A DNA stretch of 64,000 nucleotides from Emticicia aquatilis (lineage in GTDB: Bacteria > Bacteroidota > Bacteroidia > Cytophagales > Spirosomataceae): contig NZ_BMKK01000003.1 in NCBI RefSeq assembly GCF_014644295.1, forward strand, positions 558,001 through 622,000, in the 5' to 3' direction. Each line of letters opens with the position of its first letter. The first letter of the stretch is position 1. Shown here piece by piece: positions 53,559 through 63,441 of this stretch. The notes under the pieces were generated by a model that did not search any database, was not told where the DNA came from, and was given only the letters and a program-made list of their open reading frames with translations. Position numbers and translations under genes: made by a program.

Positions 53559-53583
53559 GGTACTGTACTTATCTTAGGGTTTA

Positions 53584-56412
53584 TTATTCGCTGGCTTTAA
53601 ACTCAATTGCCGAAACTGCCATTACGATTTGCGTATCTTTTGCTTTATCATTTCTGAAAACCAGATACACATCATGTTGGCCAGCATTTTGAGGAACGTT
53701 TATTTTGAGTTTGCTATTCATATTTGGGCGTGCTGGTGGGGCAGCAGGAGGCGTTCCTGCGGCAGGTGTACCAGTAGTGGCTGCTGGTTGAGCAGGTGGC
53801 GGTCCCATACGCATTTCTCTTGGTTCAATTTTATCACTTGTGCCAATCAAAGTACCAGTTGGAGAATCAAGACGAAGCTCAATCACACCACCTGATGCAC
53901 CTACACGAGTTTGTGCCTGAGCAGTAATTTCGATTTCGTTGATACCCGTTAAATCTACATTATTATAACCCAAATAAGATTTATCACCTACCATCGAGAA
54001 CGAACGATTAGGAGTAATGACTAACTGAGTACCTTTCGATTTATCGGCCAATTCTGGGTTTAAAGTTGGGTTTTTCAACACAACTACATCTTCGGTAGCT
54101 AACGATTTCATTACTTTTGTGCCTTTGTCTTTGTAAGCCGCACGCAAAATGTATGTGCCGTTAGATTTCTGACCATCAGGTATTTTTGTTGCATAACTAC
54201 CTTGCGTTGGCATTGATTTGGCAGTTTTTGGCTCGTTGATATTCAAAATATAATCAACCATAATGTTGGCTTCAGCCATCGAAATTTGTGGGTGAGCTGC
54301 CATTACGTGGTCGCCCCAAACACCGCCACCACCATTGATGATTTTCTTAGAAAGATACTCAACTGCTTTGCTATCACCTTTGTATTTGTTGGCTACATCT
54401 TTTAGGCTTGGGCCAACTGATTTTACATCAACAATATGACAAGATTTACAGTCGCTTTTAGCCATCAGACGTTCACCCATTGAAGCAAATGCTACGGCAT
54501 CAACGCCACGGTGATTTTGCGATGCCTCGATTTTATCATAACCAATTGGCATATAATCAATACTCACGGCTACTTGCTCAGGTTTGATTTTTCCGTTTGT
54601 CAAGCTACCATCTTCTTTATCTGCAACCGTTACTTCGTAGTCGATTGGTTTATTCGGGAAATAGAAAGTTTTGTTGCCTTTTTTGATATTGAAAGCCACC
54701 GCTGGCGGTTCGTTTCCAACTTTTATTTCGAGTGACTCGCTGTTTTCTTCACCTTTTCCGTCTTTTACGGTCAAGGTTACATCATAAGTACCTGGCTTAT
54801 CGAGTAGCACGCTTGCGTTTTCGGTTTTGAAAACCTTTTTGCCAGCTTTGCTTTTCACTTCCCACAAATACGTTAGTTTATCGCCATCTGGGTCGTTTGT
54901 ACCAGCCGATGAAAGGTTCACTTTTAAAGGTGCCGAACCTGTCAAGTTATCGGCTTTGGCCACTACTTTTGGCATACGATTTCCGCCGTTGTATTCTACT
55001 TTTACGAGGCGAGCGTTATCGTTTCCTCTAAACCAAGCTGAGCCGTATTCTAATACGTAAAGGTCGCCATCTGGTGCAAAATCCATATCGATTGCACTAC
55101 CAAAGTCGGTGCTTGGCATGAAGCGTTCCATTGATTTATAGTCGCCGTTTTCATCCATCGTTACCGACATAATCCAACCACGCATAAATTCAACAATCAA
55201 CCATTTCCCTTCGTAATAATCAGGGAAAACACGTTTTCCGTTAGGAAAATCAGATTTATGGAAAACTGGGCCTCCAGTAGCACTACGGCCTGAGCTTCCA
55301 ACCAACGGAAATTCTTCAGAAATGCCATAAGGATACCAAATAAATGCTTTTTGTGCTGGAGGAAGTTGTTTCAGACCAGTATTGTTTGGCGAATCGTTGA
55401 TTGGCTTGGCTGGGTCATAAGTAGAATTCGGACGAGGTTTTCCTGTTTCAAAATCCCAGTCGGCATAAGCTTTGTTATCGCCGATAAAATACGGCCAGCC
55501 AAAGTTTGAGGCTTTGCGAGCTTGATTAAATTCATCGTATCCACGTGGGCCTTGCTCTGAGTCAACTGAAGCATCTGGGCCAACTTCTCCCCAGTATAAA
55601 TAACCAGTTTTGCTATCAATCGTTGGTCTCCACGGATTGCGGTGTCCCATTGTGTAGATTTCTTTTTTTACTAAACCATCACCATTATTTGGCAAAGTTT
55701 CGTAAAGATTTCCTTTTGGAATGCTATAAGTAGCATCAGCTTCGGGCTTGATTCTCAAGATTTTACCCGTCAAACTATTTGTATTTCCTGCACCACGTTG
55801 GTCGTCCCAATATTCCCAACCTTTTCTTTCGTCAAGGTTTGCGTAGCCCGGCGTTCCGCTGTTTGACGTATTATTTCCAACTGTCAAATAAAGATTTCCT
55901 GCTTTATCGAAAACCATTCCACCACCTGTGTGGCAACATTCTTCACGTTGGGTTGGTACATTCAAAATCACTTTTTTCGAGCTTGCCACTAATTCTTCAC
56001 CACGCAATTCCCAACGAGCCAATACGTGCTGGTTTACGTCAGGGTCAGCATAATACATATAAATCCAGTGGTTTTGCTCAAAATTTGGGTCATGAATCAA
56101 ACCCATCAAACCTTCTTCTGCTTCACGTTTTACTCCTTTGGCATTTGTATATTTTGTATTTACTGGAATCGTTGCCAGGGTCTTGATTTCGCCAGTTTCG
56201 GGGCTGTATTGTTTTAATGCACCTTTGCGTTCAACGAACAAAACTCGGCCGTCTTTTAACAAAGTCATTTCCATTGGCTCGTCGAGTTTTTCGCCCAAAA
56301 CTATTTTCGTAAAGCGATTTTCGTCGGGTGCTTTTTGAGCCATTACATCGAAGCTGCTTATGGCGGTGATTGCCGCAAATATGCACGGTAAGACTTTTCT
56401 GATTTGTTTCAT
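53584..56412 (-). CDS. PQQ-type sugar dehydrogenase with PKD, cytochrome c and beta-sandwich domains
   Basis: A 942-residue exported protein (start ATG 56412, signal ending near ISSFDVMAQ). The order is: a glucose/sorbosone dehydrogenase propeller (about 30-480, REECCHTGGGMVFDKAGNLY and GHRNPWRPTID); a PKD domain (about 490-580, GTNDPDGDKLTYLWEVKS); a linker; a cytochrome domain with CKSCH (GPSLKDVANKYKG); a proline/alanine-rich linker; and a C-terminal CBM6-like sandwich. It would oxidise a sugar at the cell surface and pass electrons to its own haem. It is divergent from the Nudix-type regulator and is the first gene of a long co-oriented run. Confidence 0.85.
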   Translation of the reverse strand: MKQIRKVLPCIFAAITAISSFDVMAQKAPDENRFTKIVLGEKLDEPMEMTLLKDGRVLFVERKGALKQYSPETGEIKTLATIPVNTKYTNAKGVKREAEEGLMGLIHDPNFEQNHWIYMYYADPDVNQHVLARWELRGEELVASSKKVILNVPTQREECCHTGGGMVFDKAGNLYLTVGNNTSNSGTPGYANLDERKGWEYWDDQRGAGNTNSLTGKILRIKPEADATYSIPKGNLYETLPNNGDGLVKKEIYTMGHRNPWRPTIDSKTGYLYWGEVGPDASVDSEQGPRGYDEFNQARKASNFGWPYFIGDNKAYADWDFETGKPRPNSTYDPAKPINDSPNNTGLKQLPPAQKAFIWYPYGISEEFPLVGSSGRSATGGPVFHKSDFPNGKRVFPDYYEGKWLIVEFMRGWIMSVTMDENGDYKSMERFMPSTDFGSAIDMDFAPDGDLYVLEYGSAWFRGNDNARLVKVEYNGGNRMPKVVAKADNLTGSAPLKVNLSSAGTNDPDGDKLTYLWEVKSKAGKKVFKTENASVLLDKPGTYDVTLTVKDGKGEENSESLEIKVGNEPPAVAFNIKKGNKTFYFPNKPIDYEVTVADKEDGSLTNGKIKPEQVAVSIDYMPIGYDKIEASQNHRGVDAVAFASMGERLMAKSDCKSCHIVDVKSVGPSLKDVANKYKGDSKAVEYLSKKIINGGGGVWGDHVMAAHPQISMAEANIMVDYILNINEPKTAKSMPTQGSYATKIPDGQKSNGTYILRAAYKDKGTKVMKSLATEDVVVLKNPTLNPELADKSKGTQLVITPNRSFSMVGDKSYLGYNNVDLTGINEIEITAQAQTRVGASGGVIELRLDSPTGTLIGTSDKIEPREMRMGPPPAQPAATTGTPAAGTPPAAPPARPNMNSKLKINVPQNAGQHDVYLVFRNDKAKDTQIVMAVSAIEFKASE

Positions 56413-56633
56413 TTTTTTGTAATAAGGAAAATTATGATTCATGTGTTCGGAGTAAATGATTGTAGGTTTTTAATAAACAAAAATGCAAATAAGATTTTTT
56501 TGAAAAAGGATTAATCGGCACATTCTTTAAAGTACTCGACAAATAGGCTTTTTTAAAGGATTTATTGGACTTTTGGTTAATTAGAAAAGAATTCGATTAT
56601 TGTCACATTTTGATACAATGATAGAGGGTTTCT

Positions 56634-56663
56634 TTGATTATTACAAATAATTCTTTATTTTTG
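56634..56663 (+). promoter_or_regulatory. Promoter of the Nudix/winged-helix regulator gene
   Basis: TTG (56634-56636), 19 nt, then TATTTTTG (56656-56663): a full match to the Bacteroidota promoter pattern, 17 nt before the start codon. The divergent 268-nt region also serves the PQQ-type gene on the other strand. Confidence 0.85.
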
Positions 56664-56680
56664 TATAAACCTAAACTCTG

Positions 56681-57409
56681 ATGACCGAAAATACTGACCT
56701 AAAAGAATATTGGGAGAATAAACCACGCCTTTTGCCAAACGTTTCGATTGATTGTGTAATATTTGGCTTTCACGACAATCAACTTAAAATCTTACTTCTG
56801 AAATATAAAAACACCGAATATTATGCTTTGCCGGGTGGGTTTATAAATTTAGAAGAGGATTTATCGGATGCTGCTTTGCGAGTTTTGGAGGAACGTACGG
56901 GCTTGAGAGATATTTATTTGGAGCAGTTTCATGTGTTTGGAAAAACTGACCGACGCTATGACGAAACACATCGCCAGATAATGGCGGGTAATGGCATTAC
57001 GATGAAGCCGAATCATTTTTTAATGAATCGTTTTATTTCGATTGGTTATTATGCTTTGATTGATTTGTCGAAAGCGGCCCCAAAACCCGATGGACTATCG
57101 GATACCTGCGACTGGTATGATTTATATAAAATTCCTTCGTTGATTTTCGACCATAACGAAATCTTACAAAAGGCCCTCGAAACTCTTCGTTTGGCTTTAG
57201 ATGAAAAATTGGTTGGCTTTAATCTTCTGCCCGAAACCTTTACGATAAACGAAATACAAAAACTTTATGAAACAGTTTTGAACGAAAAACTTGTTCGCTC
57301 GAATTTCCAGCGAAAAATTTTGAGTTTGGGTATTTTGGAAAGAATCGAAAAGAAAATGACAGGTGCTGCCAATAAAGCACCGTATTTGTATAAATTTATT
57401 GGAGAATAA
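56681..57409 (+). CDS. Nudix/winged-helix sugar-responsive regulator (NrtR/AraR-like)
   Basis: A 242-residue protein: a Nudix fold (about 15-145) with a degenerate box. GGFINLEEDLSDAALRVLEE has Val and Arg where the catalytic box needs two of its Glu, so hydrolysis is unlikely. A C-terminal winged helix (about 175-242, FTINEIQKLYETVLNEKLVR) follows. This layout matches NrtR-type regulators and the Bacteroides AraR repressor, whose Nudix domain senses a small ligand. It is divergent from the sugar-dehydrogenase operon and is its likely regulator (inference from position). Confidence 0.85.
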   Translation: MTENTDLKEYWENKPRLLPNVSIDCVIFGFHDNQLKILLLKYKNTEYYALPGGFINLEEDLSDAALRVLEERTGLRDIYLEQFHVFGKTDRRYDETHRQIMAGNGITMKPNHFLMNRFISIGYYALIDLSKAAPKPDGLSDTCDWYDLYKIPSLIFDHNEILQKALETLRLALDEKLVGFNLLPETFTINEIQKLYETVLNEKLVRSNFQRKILSLGILERIEKKMTGAANKAPYLYKFIGE

Positions 57410-57512
57410 AGGGATTTTCGACGGGATAGTTCGTGCGATTACGCATTTTTTATCTTAAAATATCATCATTATCATAAAAACCTGCGTTCTATTTCTTGAA
57501 TTTTAAAATGAT

Positions 57513-58175
57513 TTAAGACTTATTTATTTCTAAATTATCATCCGATTCAACGATTTTAGTTTCATTGTTTAGTATTTCCCATCGGTAAGAACAGACCTTG
57601 CTACTGCCACATTTTGGGCAAGTCCAGAGCCAATTATTATCGCTGGCAATTTCGATGTCTGTTTGTCTGATTAGTTTTTCGACGGCTGTTTTTTTATTGC
57701 TTACATCTTCTGATGATATGAGTTTGTTGGTGTCGAGTATTTCTGCTAATCTATTGTCTTTCAGGCGATTAACGAATATTTGAGGCGAGATACTTGCACA
57801 TACAAAACGCTCAATATCAATGGCGTTAATGCGGGCTGCTCCGCAATCTTGGCACCGCCAACCGCTTATTTGGGTAGAAGTAGTATTGATTCGAGTAAGA
57901 ATATTTTCTAAGGTATCGCCATTGGCCAAACCATAAGCCAAACTTTGCAACATTCCGAATACACGCCCTTGCCACAAACCTGCCAAATCTTGATTGCCTA
58001 TCACTACGTCATTAAACGAACCCATGCCTCCGTACGCTCTTAGGTGATGCTCGGTGCTTTTGGTTTCTTCCCAGTTTTCTATGTCTTCGGTCATCCAATT
58101 TGCCCAAAAGTCATATTGGTTTTCGAGTAAGATTGCCCGTAAAAGCTCTAATGATAGTTTATAATAATCGGTCAT
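57513..58175 (-). CDS. Uncharacterised protein with two zinc-ribbon-like pairs
   Basis: A 220-residue cytosolic protein. The N-terminal 90 residues are helical (DYYKLSLELLRAILLENQYD) and look like a stress or immunity-type helical domain. Two CxxC pairs follow, CQDCGAARINAI near residue 117 and CPKCGSSKVCSY near 190, which suggest bound zinc. I recognise no named family. It is 5 nt from the stop of the next gene and probably is cotranscribed with it. Confidence 0.5.
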   Translation of the reverse strand: MTDYYKLSLELLRAILLENQYDFWANWMTEDIENWEETKSTEHHLRAYGGMGSFNDVVIGNQDLAGLWQGRVFGMLQSLAYGLANGDTLENILTRINTTSTQISGWRCQDCGAARINAIDIERFVCASISPQIFVNRLKDNRLAEILDTNKLISSEDVSNKKTAVEKLIRQTDIEIASDNNWLWTCPKCGSSKVCSYRWEILNNETKIVESDDNLEINKS

Positions 58176-58180
58176 TGGTT

Positions 58181-59776
58181 TTATTTGTTTGTTACGATTA
58201 CAATCGTGCCATTTGCTCCTCTCGCTCCGAAGGCCGCACTATTGCCATATTTTACTGCACCCAGTGATTTTATATCACGAACATTCAAATTATTTAAGAT
58301 GTTCATCACGGTACTTTCATCATCAATAAAATTACCGTCAAATAAAAGTGCTGGTGTAATAGAGCCACCACCCCCACCTAAGTTGGTATTTGTACTGCGG
58401 AAATGTATTTGGTATTGCCCTTGAACGTTGATAACCATAAGCCCTGGAATACGACGAAGTAAATCAAAAACTGTTAGATTTTGGTCGCTTTCGCTTATTT
58501 TTACCGTAATATCATTTGATACAATTTGTGGAATCGTACGTTCTTCCGTTATTTCGGCAACCTCTTTCTTGTTGAAATTTGTCCCTTGAATCTTCACTTC
58601 ACTTTTGATGCTATCGACTTCAAAACCTTTGAAAGCAATTTTTGAGGTGTTGCTTTCAAGTGGTGGAAGTGTGTCAAATGTTTGCGTTTGTGGGGCATAA
58701 TCATCGGGCAATAAATTTGCCATTCCTTCTGCTCCCCAATAACCTTTTATCAGAATACCGTTAGGTTTGCTTAACCAGCCATTTTCGGTAAAAGCAGCAT
58801 AAATACGAACTAAATCTATGATTGAGTAGGGGTGTGGATAATCGGCAAAAATGCGAATCGGAACGTAGCGGTTAGTAGAAAAAACCATTATCGGAAAGTC
58901 TGATTGCAGAATATATTGACCATTTTCGGCATCATACTTACATATTTCTTCGGGTGTGCATTCGGCCAATGCTCCATAAGATATTTCGCTGGCTACGCTT
59001 GTTCGACCGTAATACATCGTTTTCGGACGGAGGATTTTGAAAATTGCAAAGCCATTTTCTTTGAGTTTTCGCTGTGCAAGTGAGACCAAAAAATTTCGGA
59101 AAGAATCATTGTAGGCTTTTTCTCTATTTTTTGCCCATTTTTTTGATTGTTCTGCCGAAACCGAGTCAAGATTCGTGAAAAACTTGAAACCTGCAAGATA
59201 GGTTTGCTCGCCATCGGTTTCAAATTTCTCCATCTGAAAAGCTATTTTCAATCCAAACGCATCGTTTTGAATCATAATGGGTTCGTCTGCTGTGGCAATA
59301 AGTTTTTTCTTATTGTTATAATCCAGCTTAATTACTTCGGGATTTAAGATTTTACAGTCTTTAAAAAAATTAGATTCTCCCAGTAATCCCCGACTGAAAA
59401 GCTTCCATTTTCTCCGCCATTCTCTATCGTGTTGAGCTATAACTTTTACTTCGTTGAGTTCGACACCATTTTGCAGGACGATTGTTAAATTATGTTGCGT
59501 TGAGATTCCTTTGATAATAGTCGTGCGATACCTTTCATAACTTATAAATGAGGCAATTAAATCAGCTTTTTGAATATTATTGGGAATTTTAATGGTATAA
59601 TTTCCATTAACATCGGTAGTTGTGCCGATACGAGTGTTATTGATAAAAACATTGGCAAACGGAATGGGCGTTTGATTTCGTTCGACCACTTTTCCGCTAA
59701 TTTGCCAATAGTTATTTTGCGAAAATGAGGTATCGAACGAAAGGATAAAAACAAAAAACCATATTAGTTTTTTCAT
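58181..59776 (-). CDS. Plug-only TonB-receptor-like protein with carboxypeptidase-type domain
   Basis: A 531-residue exported protein (signal ending near FDTSFSQ). An N-terminal CarboxypepD_reg-like domain (about 22-110, ISGKVVERNQTPIPFANVFI) is followed by a unique domain and a TonB plug-like end. In the plug, IVSNDITVKISESD leads to GAVKYGNSAAFGARGANGTI at the C-terminus, the consensus end of SusC plugs. No beta-barrel follows. It cannot import nutrients alone and may anchor or signal. It may be cotranscribed with the zinc-ribbon gene downstream. Confidence 0.75.
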   Translation of the reverse strand: MKKLIWFFVFILSFDTSFSQNNYWQISGKVVERNQTPIPFANVFINNTRIGTTTDVNGNYTIKIPNNIQKADLIASFISYERYRTTIIKGISTQHNLTIVLQNGVELNEVKVIAQHDREWRRKWKLFSRGLLGESNFFKDCKILNPEVIKLDYNNKKKLIATADEPIMIQNDAFGLKIAFQMEKFETDGEQTYLAGFKFFTNLDSVSAEQSKKWAKNREKAYNDSFRNFLVSLAQRKLKENGFAIFKILRPKTMYYGRTSVASEISYGALAECTPEEICKYDAENGQYILQSDFPIMVFSTNRYVPIRIFADYPHPYSIIDLVRIYAAFTENGWLSKPNGILIKGYWGAEGMANLLPDDYAPQTQTFDTLPPLESNTSKIAFKGFEVDSIKSEVKIQGTNFNKKEVAEITEERTIPQIVSNDITVKISESDQNLTVFDLLRRIPGLMVINVQGQYQIHFRSTNTNLGGGGGSITPALLFDGNFIDDESTVMNILNNLNVRDIKSLGAVKYGNSAAFGARGANGTIVIVTNK

Positions 59777-59830
59777 TTTGGGGTGTTCAGTAAATGCCCG
59801 ATATAATGCTAAATTACATCAGGCAGAATT

Positions 59831-62800
59831 TTATTTAATAATACGTTTCGCACCTTTGGTATTAATAATCTCGACGTTCTGAATATCTGAGCTAATTGTC
59901 AGATTATGAGCAGATTGTGATAAAAACGATGAACCAAATCCGATTTCTTCTCGACGAGTTTTTCCGTTTTTGAGTTTAATCAAAGCGGTTGTTTCGTTGG
60001 ATTGTAGTGGAATCGTTTTTACAGGAAAATGATAATCGAATACCTTTATTATATTTTTGTTTTGTGATGTGAGCGTGCGTAACTGCCCTTGTGGACTCAT
60101 TACTTTTACGAGTGCTTTGGCATCGCCCGTTACACAAAATCCACTTTTTTCGAGCGAAATTGGCTCAAAATTGCCGTTTCCTTTGCCTTTTAGCAATAAA
60201 CCATTGAACGCATCATTACGCCCCGTACCCAGTTCTATGCCGAAATCATTACCCGCTAAAAGTACATCAAGGTTGCCATCTTGGTCGAAATCTTGGGCTA
60301 TCATGCCGAAAATCGGTGCAAATTGAGCTTCAAGTGGCAACTCTTTTATCTCGAAATTACCATTTCCTTTGTTTTCTATGTAGCTGCTTCTGAGCCAGTT
60401 AGCTTTTAGCACAAGTGCATCTTTGAGTTCTTCGGGTTTCAGAATTTCCTTAATCGTAGCTTGCGAAAACTTCGCATAGTTTTGAAAACGTTGACGAGTT
60501 TGAATAAACTGTTTTGCCAAATCATCACGGGTATTATACGGAAACTCTTGGAGTTTATCTTGTTGGTCTTTGAAATAAACCGTCGGAATGGCATCGAAGA
60601 ACCCATCATTATTGAAGTCTTTGGCGTATATGCTGAATGGATGCTCGTCGGAAGCTCGCATGAGCGTATTGATTCCCATATTGCCAGCAATGTAGTCGAT
60701 GTCGCCATCATTATCAAAATCACCCGAGGTGATGCTATTCCACCAACCGATTTTATTGACAAGAGACTTATTCGGTGTCTGAGCGAAGCCGAAGACTCCT
60801 TGATTATTTTTTAAGAACGTTATCGGCATAAATTCTCCTGCCATTACTAAGTCTTGCCAACCATCATTGTCAAAATCCGACCAGGTGATGTCGCAAATCA
60901 AACCGATGTTTTTGAGTTGTGGAGCAACTTGAGTCGTTACGTCAACAAACTTCCCTTTATCGTTTCTCAAAATATAGCTACTTACAGCTTTAGGATAAGC
61001 CGAAGGCTCGACACGTCCACCCACAAAAAGGTCTAAATCTCCATCGTGGTCATAGTCAGTGGCTTTTACACATGAGCCACTTTTTAAGAATTTCGGTAGA
61101 GCATCGGCAGCTAATTGGAAATGCCCTTTGCCGTCATTCAAGTAAAATTGGTCTTGTAATGAAGGAGAATTTACTTGAAACTCCGAGCTTCCACTCACAA
61201 TATAAAGGTCTAAATCTCCATCACCATCGGCATCGAAGAGTAGTGTACCCATATCTTCCGTGATTTTTTCTTTTCCATCTTTACCCGAAAGTAAATCCTG
61301 AACCGAAAACTTTCCATCTTTGCTTTGAATTAAAAATTTACCTTTATGATTGTTTGAGCCGCCCACAAAAACATCTTCTGTGCCATCGCCGTTTACATCA
61401 CCAACTGCCAAAGCAGGCCCAAACTGAGATAATTTATGCGGAATTAGCTTCTGCACATTGAAGTCGATGTAGTCTTCTTCTTCGTGTTTATAGTCTATTT
61501 TTAGTTGGTCGGTAATATCATTAAATAGCAAATTTGCCTTAGCCAACTGTACTTCGGGGAGGGGAGGAGTAGCATTCTTCTCGTCAAGCGTAATTACTTG
61601 ATTAGCATTGATATTATCAAGTGTTTGGGTGTAGCCATTGCCCCAAGTTACTTTTAGTTGTGCTATTTGTTTGTGTTTACCTAATCCAAAATGAGCAATT
61701 GGCTCGACGGTTGAGAGGTATCCACGATAAAGCGAGTGTTCATAGATTTGTTTTTCACCTTTACCATATTTGATTTCTACCAATGCTCCAATTCCCGCAA
61801 TATTACTTTTGTTTCCTTTAAATTTTACCCTCAAATAATTGCTTTCTTGAGGTCGGAGTTGCACTAAATTATTCTGATAAACCGATGCCGAATCGTTGAT
61901 ATTATTGACCACATAGTCGAGGTCGCCGTCGTTATCGAGGTCGGCATACGCTGCCCCGTTCGATGAAGTTGGTTGTGTAATTCCCCAATTATCAGTCACA
62001 TCATCAAAGCCTAAATGCCCGTTGTTATGATACGCAAAGTTTTTGAGTTTAACCGAAGGAATATAGTCTAAAAGGTACATCGGTGAAGCGAAATTACCGA
62101 CTGACGAACGATAAGCGATAAAATCTAAATCAGTAATATCACGAGGAAAACCATTGGTGATAATAATATCTCGGTAACCATCATTATCAAAATCAGTGAC
62201 CATCGGTGTCCAGCTCCAATCGGTTTGAGCTACTCCAGCCGCAAAGCCAATTTCACTAAATACCATTTGCCCCTTTACTGGATTTTTACCTTGATTTACC
62301 TGCAATGTATTGCGAGCAAACTGATAGATATAATCGAAACGGTCGTTGTTTTGGTAAGTGATATAACTATTGGCAGGAGTCATCATTTTCTTGCGATAGT
62401 TGGTGGCAGGCATCATATCAAGTGCAATGATGTCCATTAGTCCATCGTTGTTTATGTCGGCCACATCATTACCCATTGCCGAGTAGGAGGTATGCTTAAA
62501 ATAATCTTTTGCTTGCTCAGTAAAAGTACCGTTTTTATTATTGATATAGAGAAGGTCGTTGGTCAAGAAATCGTTGGTCACATAAATGTCTTTCCAACCA
62601 TCTTGGTTGATGTCCGTAATGTTGATGCCCAGCCCGAAAGCGTCATCAAAAATACCTGCTTCTTTTGAAACATCTTCAAAATGAACTACACCTTTTTCGA
62701 GGGTATTTTTATATAGTCTATCCGATTTCTTTGAGAAAATAATTTTACCTTTTTCGTTATATTTATTCGGAAAACGGCTGTCTTCCATTTGGTTTACTAC

Positions 62801-63412
62801 TAAATAAAGGTCTAAATCGCCGTCGTTATCGTAATCAAAAAATGCAGCCGTTGTTGTGTGAGTAGTGTCGGCAATGCCATATTCTTGAGCCATTTCTTTG
62901 AAAGTAGGCACGCCTTCTTTATCAATGCCTTGATTGACATAAAGTAAATTGGCTCTTTGTGAAGCACTTTTTTTGACGGTTGCTGCGATGTAAATATCCA
63001 ACAAATTATCATTGTTGATATCAATCAATGATACTCCACTGCACCATTTACCTTCTCCATTGACTTTAGCTTTGTCGGTTACATCAACAAATTTCAAAGC
63101 ACTACTCGAATCAGCAGTTTTATTGAGGTAGAGTTTATTACTTACCTGATTTCCTGTGAAGTAAATATCGGTTTTGTTGTCATTATTGAAATCGCCCATT
63201 GCAACACCTCCGCCATTGTAGATGTACTCGAAACTCACGATGTTCATGGTATCATTTTCTGTAATTCGATTAGAAAAATGAATACCCGTATCTTCGGCCG
63301 AAAGAGAGGTAAATAATGAATCGTTTTTCTTACTACATGAGGCAAAAAAAACAATACCTGTAATGAGAAATGAACAACACAAAAACAGCGAAAATCGAAA
63401 AAAAACTTTCAT
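59831..63412 (-). CDS. Giant CRTAC1-like VCBS-repeat lipoprotein with ASPIC/UnbV domain
   Basis: A 1193-residue lipoprotein (signal to about residue 26, lipid Cys in FFASCSKK). Many VCBS/FG-GAP calcium loops (DFNNDNKTDIYF, DINNDNLLDIYI, DYDNDGDLDLYL, DINQDGWKDIYV and others) form two propellers. Between them an ASPIC/UnbV-like domain is visible (VEIKYGKGEKQIYEHSLYRG, HFGLGKHKQIAQLKV, WGNG). Such proteins are frequent in SusC/SusD neighbourhoods and may bind or retain glycans at the surface. A terminator separates it from the SusD gene upstream. Confidence 0.85.
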   Translation of the reverse strand: MKVFFRFSLFLCCSFLITGIVFFASCSKKNDSLFTSLSAEDTGIHFSNRITENDTMNIVSFEYIYNGGGVAMGDFNNDNKTDIYFTGNQVSNKLYLNKTADSSSALKFVDVTDKAKVNGEGKWCSGVSLIDINNDNLLDIYIAATVKKSASQRANLLYVNQGIDKEGVPTFKEMAQEYGIADTTHTTTAAFFDYDNDGDLDLYLVVNQMEDSRFPNKYNEKGKIIFSKKSDRLYKNTLEKGVVHFEDVSKEAGIFDDAFGLGINITDINQDGWKDIYVTNDFLTNDLLYINNKNGTFTEQAKDYFKHTSYSAMGNDVADINNDGLMDIIALDMMPATNYRKKMMTPANSYITYQNNDRFDYIYQFARNTLQVNQGKNPVKGQMVFSEIGFAAGVAQTDWSWTPMVTDFDNDGYRDIIITNGFPRDITDLDFIAYRSSVGNFASPMYLLDYIPSVKLKNFAYHNNGHLGFDDVTDNWGITQPTSSNGAAYADLDNDGDLDYVVNNINDSASVYQNNLVQLRPQESNYLRVKFKGNKSNIAGIGALVEIKYGKGEKQIYEHSLYRGYLSTVEPIAHFGLGKHKQIAQLKVTWGNGYTQTLDNINANQVITLDEKNATPPLPEVQLAKANLLFNDITDQLKIDYKHEEEDYIDFNVQKLIPHKLSQFGPALAVGDVNGDGTEDVFVGGSNNHKGKFLIQSKDGKFSVQDLLSGKDGKEKITEDMGTLLFDADGDGDLDLYIVSGSSEFQVNSPSLQDQFYLNDGKGHFQLAADALPKFLKSGSCVKATDYDHDGDLDLFVGGRVEPSAYPKAVSSYILRNDKGKFVDVTTQVAPQLKNIGLICDITWSDFDNDGWQDLVMAGEFMPITFLKNNQGVFGFAQTPNKSLVNKIGWWNSITSGDFDNDGDIDYIAGNMGINTLMRASDEHPFSIYAKDFNNDGFFDAIPTVYFKDQQDKLQEFPYNTRDDLAKQFIQTRQRFQNYAKFSQATIKEILKPEELKDALVLKANWLRSSYIENKGNGNFEIKELPLEAQFAPIFGMIAQDFDQDGNLDVLLAGNDFGIELGTGRNDAFNGLLLKGKGNGNFEPISLEKSGFCVTGDAKALVKVMSPQGQLRTLTSQNKNIIKVFDYHFPVKTIPLQSNETTALIKLKNGKTRREEIGFGSSFLSQSAHNLTISSDIQNVEIINTKGAKRIIK

Positions 63413-63441
63413 GGGTTGAATAAACGTAATTATAAAAAAAT

